Part shown: positions 35,391 to 41,798 of the stretch, in pieces
Numbering within the stretch: the stretch's first letter is position 1
How the letters are laid out: every line of letters starts with the position of its first letter
Source: Nonomuraea soli
GTDB taxonomy: Bacteria; Actinomycetota; Actinomycetes; Streptosporangiales; Streptosporangiaceae
DNA length: 64,000 nucleotides
Assembly: GCF_013761175.1 (NCBI RefSeq)
Contig: NZ_JACDUR010000001.1
Coordinates: forward strand, 1,302,001-1,366,000
Direction of reading: 5' to 3'
The notes under the pieces: model-generated
What the model saw: only the letters and a program-made list of their open reading frames with translations
What the model was told of the DNA's origin: nothing
The model's database searches: none
Translations under genes and position numbers: made by a program

Positions 35391-36656
35391 TCATTCCTTG
35401 GCGAGCAGGTCGTTCATCGTGGCGGCCAGCGTGGCGGCCGCCTGCTCGACGGGCACCTCCCCGGTCCAGGCCTTGGTGAGCTGGGTCAGCTCGGCCTCGT
35501 TCCACGCCGCGGTGTTCTTGGAGACCGGGAACGGCGCGGCGTAGGAGACCGCGTCGAGGAAGGTCTGCAGTTTGAACTCGGGGTGCGCGCCCACCCAGTC
35601 GCCCTGGGTGCCGGTGTAGGCGGGGATCGGGCCCTTCTTGCCCAGCAGGTCGGCGGCCTGCTTGGAGCCCAGGAACTTCACGAACGACCACGCCTCGGCC
35701 GGGTGCGCGGTCTTGGCCGACATCACGTTGGCCACGCCGTGGATGATGGTCGCCTGCTTCTCACCCTTGGGCAGCGGGGCGACGTCGACCTTGTCCTTGG
35801 TGTAGTCGTTGCCGGAGAACTCGGTGACGTTCCAGCTCCCGCCCCAGTACATGGCGATCTTGCCCGCCTCGAACAGCTGCAGCGGGGTGGTGTCGGTCAT
35901 GGTCTTGAGGTCGGGGGAGTGCTTGGCCGTGATGAGGTCGGTCCAGAACTTCAGCCCGGCGATGGTCTTGGGGTCGTCGTAGCCCGACTTCCTGCCGTCG
36001 GGCGAGATCACGTAGCCGCCGGCCTGGGTGATCGTGTTGTACTGGTACTCCTGGAAGCTGCCGAGCTGGGCGGCGGTGCCGTACACACCCTTGCCGGCGT
36101 CGGTCAGCTTGGCGGCCGCCTGCTGGAAGTCGGTCCACGTCCAGCCGTCCTTCGGGTACGGCACGCCGGCGGCGTCGAAGAGGGTCTTGTTGTACCAGAC
36201 GCCGATGGTGTCCATGTCCTTGGGCAGGCCGTACAGCTTGCCCTGGTAGGTGTAGAGATCGACCAGCGGCTTGGGGTAGACCGACGCGTCGACCTGCTCC
36301 TCGATCGGCCTGATCACCCCGTTCGAGGCGTAGAGCTGGAAGTTCGGGCCGTTCATCCAGAAGACGTCGGGGGCGGCGCCGCCGGTGGCCGCCGCCTTGA
36401 GCTTGGTCCAGTAGTCGGCCCACGGGGTGAGCTGGACCTGGACCTTGACGGTGGGGTTGGCCTTGGAGAACTCCGCGGCCAGCTCCTCCATCACGGGCTT
36501 CTGGTTGGCGTCCCACACCGCGTAGGACAGGGTGACCGGGCCGCTCGCCTCCTTGGGCGCCTGGGTCCCCGCCCCGCTCCCGGTACCGCTCGAACAGGCT
36601 GACAGGGCCACGATCGCCCCGAAGACTCCCGCGCCGACGCGCGTCCACTTCCGCAT
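35391..36656 (-). CDS. Carbohydrate ABC transporter substrate-binding lipoprotein
   Basis: A 421-residue family-1 solute-binding protein. Signal peptide with lipobox LSAC, Cys21 lipidated. VTLSYAVWDANQKPVMEELA and FEAGKIAMYWGGSWNV are characteristic of sugar-binding proteins of CUT1 importers. ATG 36656 follows AGGAGG at ideal spacing; an ATG eight codons upstream (36680) has no such site. First gene of the operon that runs through two permeases to three secreted hydrolase-like proteins. The ATAATCATGG element at 36690-36699 lies in its promoter region. Confidence 0.95.
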   Translation of the reverse strand: MRKWTRVGAGVFGAIVALSACSSGTGSGAGTQAPKEASGPVTLSYAVWDANQKPVMEELAAEFSKANPTVKVQVQLTPWADYWTKLKAAATGGAAPDVFWMNGPNFQLYASNGVIRPIEEQVDASVYPKPLVDLYTYQGKLYGLPKDMDTIGVWYNKTLFDAAGVPYPKDGWTWTDFQQAAAKLTDAGKGVYGTAAQLGSFQEYQYNTITQAGGYVISPDGRKSGYDDPKTIAGLKFWTDLITAKHSPDLKTMTDTTPLQLFEAGKIAMYWGGSWNVTEFSGNDYTKDKVDVAPLPKGEKQATIIHGVANVMSAKTAHPAEAWSFVKFLGSKQAADLLGKKGPIPAYTGTQGDWVGAHPEFKLQTFLDAVSYAAPFPVSKNTAAWNEAELTQLTKAWTGEVPVEQAAATLAATMNDLLAKE

Positions 36657-36689
36657 TCCCGGCCTCCTATGAGTGCCCAAAACCTTGGG

Positions 36690-36699
36690 ATAATCATGG
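36690..36699 (+). promoter_or_regulatory. ATAATSATGG motif, copy A (before the importer operon)
   Basis: ATAATCATGG, in an AT-rich patch 34 bp upstream of the binding-protein start, recurs twice between the ROK gene and the dehydrogenase gene. The shared position in front of both transcription units suggests a common operator, probably for the ROK regulator. Confidence 0.5.
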
Positions 36700-36732
36700 G
36701 TTCCAGGGAAATTAAGTCAAGCCTCGATTCGG

Positions 36733-37875
36733 TCACGCGAGGAAGCTGGAGGGGGCGGCGAGCTCCCCAGGGCGGTTCAGAGCTGCGTCGACGTGGTCGA
36801 GAGCCAGGCGAAGAGCACCCAGGGCGACCCCTTCGTCGGCGAGCGCGGAGGCCCGAACTTCGGGAGTTCTGATGCATCTTCTGTCGAGTTCGGCGCGCAG
36901 GGTCCCCAGGATCAGGTCGGCGGAACGCGAGAATCCGCCGCCGACGACGACCAGTTCCGGGTCGAGGGTCAGCACGAGGGCGGAGGCGCCGACGGCGATG
37001 TCCTTGACGTAGCGGCGGATCGCGGCGACGGCCTTGCGATCGCCGTCGCGCGCGGCCTGGAAGATGTTGGTGACTCCCGGGCCGGGTGTCCAGGCCTTCA
37101 GATGTTCCTGGGCCCTGATCCATCCCACCTGCGGCAACGCCCCTATCTCGCCCGCGGCGTTGCCGAAACCGCGGTGCAGCTTGCCGTCGATGATCAGGCC
37201 GGCGCCCGTGCGCAATCCCGCGAGCAGGAACACCACGTCCTTGGCGTAGCGCGCCACGCCCCGCCACGACTCGGCCAGCGCGGCCAGCTTGCTGTCGTTC
37301 TCGACCAGCACCGGTCCCGAGACCCGGCGCGAGACGTGCCCGGCCACGTCCACCCCCGTCCACTCGGGCAGCGCCTCCGACAACATCACCCGCCCGGTGC
37401 CGTCGACCAGCCCGGTCGTGGCCACACCTGTCGCCCACACGTCGGCGGTGGAGACCCCCGCCCCGGCCAGCGCCCCGGCGATGGCCCGGTCGACCGCGGC
37501 CAGGCGCTCCATGCGCCCCATCGACGGATCGACGCCCACCCGCTCGCTGTGCAGCACCTCGCCGTCGAGGTCGGACAGGAGCGCGAGCACCTTGTGCCCG
37601 CCGATGTCCACGCCGAGCACCCGCCCGGCGTCGGCGCGGAAGCGGTAGCGGCGGGCGGGCCGGCCGACGGTGCCGACCTTGAGCTCCGCCTCGGCCACCC
37701 AGCCGCGTTCGAGCAGGTCGCGCACGACGTCCTCGGTCGAGGCGCGCGACAGGCCCGTGCGCTGCGCCAGCTCCGTCAAGGTCAGCGCCGACCCGCCGCG
37801 CAGCGTGCGCATCACTGTCAGCGCGTTGAGCTGTCGCAGCCGGTGCAGATCGCCGCCGCTGAGTTCCTCGGTCAC
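36733..37875 (-). CDS. ROK family transcriptional regulator
   Basis: A 380-residue NagC/XylR-type repressor. The N-terminal winged helix (about 10-75) has LTLTELAQRTGLSRASTEDV. The C-terminal sugar-kinase-like fold (about 85-370) has VLGVDIGGHKVLALL and ENDSKLAALAESW; ATP-site residues are partly retained as in other regulators. A typical Cys zinc cluster is not obvious. GTG 37875 has AAGGGGGAAGC upstream. It reads into the importer operon direction and is divergent from the dehydrogenase; it likely senses a sugar from the operon's substrate and derepresses both units. Confidence 0.92.
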   Translation of the reverse strand: MTEELSGGDLHRLRQLNALTVMRTLRGGSALTLTELAQRTGLSRASTEDVVRDLLERGWVAEAELKVGTVGRPARRYRFRADAGRVLGVDIGGHKVLALLSDLDGEVLHSERVGVDPSMGRMERLAAVDRAIAGALAGAGVSTADVWATGVATTGLVDGTGRVMLSEALPEWTGVDVAGHVSRRVSGPVLVENDSKLAALAESWRGVARYAKDVVFLLAGLRTGAGLIIDGKLHRGFGNAAGEIGALPQVGWIRAQEHLKAWTPGPGVTNIFQAARDGDRKAVAAIRRYVKDIAVGASALVLTLDPELVVVGGGFSRSADLILGTLRAELDRRCIRTPEVRASALADEGVALGALRLALDHVDAALNRPGELAAPSSFLA

Positions 37876-37910
37876 CGCTTCCCCCTTGAGTCTTGCTCGA
37901 TCAGACCTTA

Positions 37911-37938
37911 ATAATGATGGAATCCTGAATAATCATGG
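37911..37938. promoter_or_regulatory. ATAATSATGG motif, copies B and C (divergent ROK/dehydrogenase region)
   Basis: ATAATGATGG at 37911-37920 and ATAATCATGG at 37929-37938 lie 18 bp apart in the 75-bp gap between the ROK gene and the dehydrogenase gene. With copy A they make a three-member motif set confined to this locus as far as I can see. Confidence 0.5.
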
Positions 37939-37950
37939 CGGAAGGATCCC

Positions 37951-39210
37951 ATGTCCGGTGTGACTCTAGCCCTCGTCGGCGCCGGTCTGCGCGGTCAGTC
38001 GTACGCGCGTCACGCGGTCGCGGCCAGGAGCGGACGCGTGATCGCGATCGCCGAACCCGATCCGGATCGCAGGCGGGCGGTGGCCGAGGAGTTCGGCGTG
38101 CCACCCGAGCGGGTCTTCGCCGACTGGGCCGACCTGGCCGCGGCGGGACGCCTGGCGGAGGCGGCCATCGTCGCCACCCAGGACCGCATGCACACCGCGC
38201 CTGCTATCCGGCTGGCCGACCTCGGTTATCACATTCTCCTGGAGAAGCCGATGGCCACCAGCGAGGACGAGGCGATGCAGATCGCCGACGCCGCGCAACG
38301 CAACCGCATCATGCTCGCCGTCTGCCACGTGCTGCGCTACACGCCCTACACCCGCCTGCTCAAGCGCCTGCTCGACGAGGGCCGCATCGGGCGGCTCATC
38401 AACGTGCAGCACCTGGAGCCTGTCGGCTGGTGGCACCACGCCCACTCGTTCGTGCGCGGCCACTGGCGCAGCCAGGAGAGCTCGGCGCCGATGCTGCTCA
38501 CCAAGGCCTGCCACGACATCGACTGGCTGATCTACCTGACCGGGCAGCTGCCCGCCCGCGTGAGCTCCTTCGGCAACCTCACCCACTTCCGCCCCGAGGA
38601 ACGGCCGGAGGGCGCCGCCGACCGCTGCCTCGACTGCTCGATCGAGCCGACCTGCCCCTACTCCGCCAAGCGCCTCTACCTCGGCTGCCTGGGCGATCCC
38701 GCCAGGGAGTTCTGGCCGCTCGGCGCGCTGACCGAGAGGCGCGACCTGGAGGGCGTGCTCGACGCGCTGCGCACCGGGCCGTACGGCCGCTGCGTCTACG
38801 CCACCGACAACGACGTGGTCGACCACCAGGTGGTCGCCATGGAGTTCCCCGACGGCACCACCTGCTCCTTCACGATGGCGGCCTTCACCCCGATGGAGCA
38901 CCGCCGCACCCGGCTGCTGGGCACGCACGGCTACCTCGACGGCGACGGCCAGACGCTGCGCCTGGTCGATTTCCGCACGGGGGAGGAGGAGCTCATCGAC
39001 ACCAGTCTCGCCGCCGGGCACAGCGCCGCCGACGGCCACGGCGGCGGCGACGAGGCGCTCACCGCCGCCTTCCTCGCGGCCGTCGCGGGGGGTGATCCGA
39101 GCCTCATCTCCTCGGACGCGGTGTCGAGCCTGGCCAGCCACCGCGTCGTCTGGGCCGCCGAGCTCGCCCGCACGACGGGAACGGTGGTCCGGCTGACCGA
39201 GGAGGAGTGA
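37951..39210 (+). CDS. Gfo/Idh/MocA family oxidoreductase
   Basis: A 419-residue NAD(P)-dependent dehydrogenase. The N-terminal Rossmann fold has ALVGAGLRGQSYARHA (about 6-21), and EKPMATSEDEA (about 97-107) carries the family's catalytic-region lysine. An unusual Cys-rich insert (CLDCSIEPTCPYSAKRLYLG, about 230-250) could bind a metal. The family oxidises or epimerises sugars and amino sugars. ATG 37951 has GGAAGGATCCC upstream. Divergent from the ROK gene, it probably processes sugar imported by the neighbouring transporter. Confidence 0.92.
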   Translation: MSGVTLALVGAGLRGQSYARHAVAARSGRVIAIAEPDPDRRRAVAEEFGVPPERVFADWADLAAAGRLAEAAIVATQDRMHTAPAIRLADLGYHILLEKPMATSEDEAMQIADAAQRNRIMLAVCHVLRYTPYTRLLKRLLDEGRIGRLINVQHLEPVGWWHHAHSFVRGHWRSQESSAPMLLTKACHDIDWLIYLTGQLPARVSSFGNLTHFRPEERPEGAADRCLDCSIEPTCPYSAKRLYLGCLGDPAREFWPLGALTERRDLEGVLDALRTGPYGRCVYATDNDVVDHQVVAMEFPDGTTCSFTMAAFTPMEHRRTRLLGTHGYLDGDGQTLRLVDFRTGEEELIDTSLAAGHSAADGHGGGDEALTAAFLAAVAGGDPSLISSDAVSSLASHRVVWAAELARTTGTVVRLTEEE

Positions 39211-39217
39211 CAACTAC

Positions 39218-39321
39218 CGGGAAATGCGAATTAAATTCAATTTCCCGCTTTATTGAGAAAGTGGTTGACCGCCCAGCGAGGAAGCCGATTGGATATTTCC
39301 CGTGATACCGGAAATTTCCGG
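39218..39321. promoter_or_regulatory. Cluster of palindromic TTTCCSG half-sites before the DUF4388-like gene
   Basis: The 145-bp gap 39211-39355 is AT-rich and holds CGGGAAAT (39218) paired with ATTTCCCG (39240), a further ATTTCCCG (39295) and the perfect 14-bp palindrome CCGGAAATTTCCGG (39308-39321). The first pair could form a hairpin ending the dehydrogenase transcript; the repeated half-site pattern also fits an operator array. Confidence 0.5.
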
Positions 39322-39355
39322 TTGATCGGGGGCTCCAATTTCGGGCGTTCTGAGA

Positions 39356-40243
39356 ATGGTAAATGCGTTGACCAGCCCTTCCGGCTTACCGGTGCCCGTC
39401 GGCGCCTCGGCCGCGCTGCACCTGCTGCAGGCGCTGGCCAGGGTTCCCGCGGAACGCCTGAGCGGCACGCTGACCGTGACCGGCTACCCCGGTGGCGTCT
39501 TCCACCTGCGGGAAGGCTCGGTCATGGCCGTCGAGTCGCCGGGCGCTCCGAGCGTCGCCACGATCCTGCTGGCCACCGGCCGCATCACCGAAGGGCAGTG
39601 GGCGGCGGGCTCGGGAGCACTGGCGCCCGAGTCGCTCGCGCGTGCGTCCGTCGGTCCGGCGACGCTCCACGCGATGCAGGCGATGGTGACGCTGGACGGC
39701 GCGTTCGCCGTCGCCGCGGGCCGGATCGACGAGGTCGAGCTCATCGAGGGGGAGCCGGCCGCCGGCTGGGACCCGGCTCACGGCGTCGAGCCGGGCGTGC
39801 TCCTGGGCGAGGCGGAACGCCGCCTGCGGGCCCTGGCCCTGAGCCGGGTGCCGATCTGCCCCTTCGGTGACCGGCCCCTGCTCGCGGGCCCGGTCGCCGC
39901 CTGCGCCAACCGGGCTCGCCGCGAGGTCCTCGAGAAGGTGAACGGCAGGCGCAGCTGCCGCGACATCGCCTTCCTCCTGGGCCGCGGGCTGTACGTCACG
40001 ACGATGGAGGTCGCCGGCCTGCTGGCCGAGGGGATGGTGAGCCTGCCCGAACCTCCGGGCGAGGATCCGCCGCGGGACGGTGCGGCCCCCGACGTTCACG
40101 CCGCCGCGCTCCCGCGCCGTAGCCGGGGTGCGAGCGGTATAAATCGCCCAGAGGTTGTACGAGCCACCTTTCGCCCCCCTTTTCAAGCGAGAATGCGCAT
40201 TCCGGAAAAAGGGCCTATCGAGCCGGACGAAGCGCCGGAATAG
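39356..40243 (+). CDS. DUF4388-like protein with C-terminal winged-helix region
   Basis: A 295-residue protein of uncertain family. The first 125 residues resemble the DUF4388/PatA N-terminal domain: LSGTLTVTGYPGGVFHLREG, then ILLATGRITEGQW. Residues 175-225 look like a winged helix (NRARREVLEKVNGRRSCRDI, then AGLLAEGMV). The last 70 residues are Pro/Arg-rich and probably disordered. DUF4388 proteins often sit in signalling operons with roadblock proteins, as here: two roadblock-type genes follow. No membrane segment. The opposite strand also stays open, but codon pattern and domain matches favour this one. Confidence 0.75.
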   Translation: MVNALTSPSGLPVPVGASAALHLLQALARVPAERLSGTLTVTGYPGGVFHLREGSVMAVESPGAPSVATILLATGRITEGQWAAGSGALAPESLARASVGPATLHAMQAMVTLDGAFAVAAGRIDEVELIEGEPAAGWDPAHGVEPGVLLGEAERRLRALALSRVPICPFGDRPLLAGPVAACANRARREVLEKVNGRRSCRDIAFLLGRGLYVTTMEVAGLLAEGMVSLPEPPGEDPPRDGAAPDVHAAALPRRSRGASGINRPEVVRATFRPPFQARMRIPEKGPIEPDEAPE

Positions 40244-40288
40244 CCGTTCTCCGTTCATTTTTGGCGTTTCTTCTTGGTGGGAGGATTC

Positions 40289-40693
40289 GTGGCTTCCGAC
40301 GACGACAGCGAACTGATCGCGGTGATGAGGGCCCTGCGCGAGCAGGTGGTGGGAGTCACCGACGTCGCCGTCGCGACCAGGGACGGGCTGCTGATCGCCG
40401 CTGACTCCGGCGAGGAGGTCGACCTGGACCGGCTCGCCGCCCTGGCGGCGGCCACCCTCGGCCTGGCCTCGGGCGGCGGCGCCGCGGTGGACCGGGGCGT
40501 GCCCGGCCAGGTGACCCTGGAGTACAGCAGCGGCTACCTGGCCGTGCGGCCCGTCGGCAGTACGGCGCTGATGGTGGTCCTGGGCGACCGCGGGATGGAC
40601 CTGGCCGGGTTCCGGGCGCACGCGCAGGCCGCGGTCGAGGGACTCGGCACCCTGCTCGCCGCCGAGAAGGTGCACGCGCACACAGACATCTGA
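40289..40693 (+). CDS. Roadblock/LC7 domain protein 1
   Basis: A 134-residue roadblock-fold protein. VVGVTDVAVATRDGLLIAAD (about 17-36) is the first strand-turn-strand of the fold, and GYLAVRPVGSTALMVVLGD is the later sheet. Roadblock proteins act as dimers that regulate small GTPases or scaffold signalling. GTG 40289 has GGGAGG at 5-bp spacing; the open frame extends 5 codons further upstream without a site. It lies 45 bp after the DUF4388-like gene and 22 bp before a second related gene. No MglA/CvnD-type GTPase is in the window. Confidence 0.83.
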   Translation: MASDDDSELIAVMRALREQVVGVTDVAVATRDGLLIAADSGEEVDLDRLAALAAATLGLASGGGAAVDRGVPGQVTLEYSSGYLAVRPVGSTALMVVLGDRGMDLAGFRAHAQAAVEGLGTLLAAEKVHAHTDI

Positions 40694-40715
40694 GCGGACA
40701 CGAGAAAGGACCGTG

Positions 40716-41162
40716 ATGAACATGTCCTCCAAATCAGACACCAACGCGGGGCTGAGCCTCAGCGACCGGGTGGGGCTCCTCGTCAAGGACCTGCGGACGG
40801 AGGTGCCCGACTGCGTCGCCACCGGGGTCATCGACATGTCGACCGGCATGCTGATGTCGGTCGAGACCGTCGACTCCCACCCGCCGGAGGTGCTCGACAT
40901 GCTGGCGGCGGCCACGCTGGAGCTCTTCCAGGGCCGCAACGTGACGATGATCGAGAACATCTTCAAGGAGCGCCGCGGGATCGTCAGCGACCGCCACTAC
41001 TTCCAGGAGATCCTCGTCAACAGCGAGAACCTGGCCCACCTGTTCATGCGCCTCGACAGCGCCGACGACGTGGTCGCGGTGGTGGTGTGCCGCAAGACGG
41101 TCAACGTGGGCATGCTCTTCGCCCAGGCCAGGCGGGTCCTGAAGGACCACGGCCGGCTCTGA
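40716..41162 (+). CDS. Roadblock/LC7-like protein 2
   Basis: A 148-residue protein with a roadblock-like pattern: VGLLVKDLRTEVPDCVATGV, DMSTGMLMSVE, and the later VVAVVVCRKTVNVGMLFAQA. It differs enough from its neighbour to be a separate subfamily, with a long central region (IENIFKERRGIVSDRHYFQE). ATG 40716 follows AAAGGA by 5 bp; GTG 40713 and ATG 40722 are nearby alternatives. Together with the DUF4388-like gene and roadblock protein 1 it forms a three-gene cassette. Confidence 0.77.
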   Translation: MNMSSKSDTNAGLSLSDRVGLLVKDLRTEVPDCVATGVIDMSTGMLMSVETVDSHPPEVLDMLAAATLELFQGRNVTMIENIFKERRGIVSDRHYFQEILVNSENLAHLFMRLDSADDVVAVVVCRKTVNVGMLFAQARRVLKDHGRL

Positions 41163-41172
41163 GCGCCCCGGG

Positions 41173-41197
41173 GTTTGCCGCCGCGGCTCCCGGATAG
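41173..41197 (+). promoter_or_regulatory. SigB-type stress promoter candidate for csbD-like gene
   Basis: GTTT at 41173-41176 and GGATAG at 41192-41197 with a 15-bp spacer resemble the SigB/SigF-class consensus GTTT-N14/17-GGGTAT. The csbD-like start is 37 bp after the -10. CsbD is a classical general-stress gene and a SigB-type sigma is encoded at 51896. Confidence 0.55.
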
Positions 41198-41233
41198 CTG
41201 AAGGGTCCATGACGCTGGACAGGGAGGAACATC

Positions 41234-41446
41234 ATGGGCCTGGACGACAAGGTGAACAACAAGGCCGAGGAGCTCGGGGGCAAGGTCAAGGAAGGCGCCG
41301 GCCGGGCCACCGGTGACGGGCGTCTGGAGGCCGAGGGGAAGGCCCAGCAGGGCGAGAGCAAGCTCAAGCAGGCCGGGGAGAAGATCAAGGACGCGGCCAA
41401 GAACGTCAAGGACGCGATCACCCCTGATCACAAGGACCGGCGCTAG
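41234..41446 (+). CDS. CsbD family stress protein
   Basis: A 70-residue, highly charged, Lys/Glu-rich helical protein starting GLDDKVNNKAEELGGKVKEG, the CsbD signature, with repeats of K-x-x-G. CsbD genes are strongly induced by general stress sigma factors; the molecular function is not known. AGGGAGGAAC precedes the ATG. A strong terminator follows at 41461-41497. Confidence 0.93.
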   Translation: MGLDDKVNNKAEELGGKVKEGAGRATGDGRLEAEGKAQQGESKLKQAGEKIKDAAKNVKDAITPDHKDRR

Positions 41447-41460
41447 CGGGTCACCGCGGC

Positions 41461-41497
41461 GAAGGGGGCGGCATCCTCACCGGATGCCGCCCCCTTC
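41461..41497. terminator. Strong hairpin terminator between csbD-like gene and small membrane protein gene
   Basis: A perfect 16-bp stem GAAGGGGGCGGCATCC / GGATGCCGCCCCCTTC with a 5-base loop. It lies between two genes that converge (csbD-like ending 41446, membrane protein ending 41507) and can serve both directions. Confidence 0.9.
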
Positions 41498-41506
41498 GTC
41501 TGCCTG

Positions 41507-41689
41507 TCACCTGGACCAGGGGCGCTCGTTCACCCAGATCACCGCAGCGAGGATCAGCCCGGCACAGCCGGCGAGGATGACGCCGGTGGCGATGTCGATG
41601 TCGACCGGGCGCAGCGCGATCCCCGCCACGAGGAGGACCGCGCCCAGGCCCAGCGACCAGCGCAGGATCTTCTTGTCGAGGCCGCTCAC
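41507..41689 (-). CDS. Small two-helix membrane protein
   Basis: A 60-residue protein with two hydrophobic helices (about 9-26 and 34-53), separated by RPVDIDIA and ending WVNERPWSR. Unrecognised family; small paired-helix proteins of this type are common in actinobacteria. GTG 41689 has GGAG eight bases upstream. An open frame continues 24 codons upstream but without a ribosome site. Confidence 0.7.
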   Translation of the reverse strand: MSGLDKKILRWSLGLGAVLLVAGIALRPVDIDIATGVILAGCAGLILAAVIWVNERPWSR

Positions 41690-41755
41690 CTTGGCTCCGC
41701 ATCGTGCTCGTGAATCGGGCGTCCCATTGAAGCACGACCCAGGCACGACGGCGGA

Positions 41756-41776
41756 CGGCACCCTCCCTCGGTGCCG
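41756..41776 (-). terminator. Hairpin terminator after P5C dehydrogenase gene
   Basis: Stem CGGCACC (41756-41762) / GGTGCCG (41770-41776) with a 7-base loop, 23 bp past the stop of the leftward P5C dehydrogenase gene. Confidence 0.6.
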
Positions 41777-41798
41777 CCCGCCGTACGAATCTGGACGA

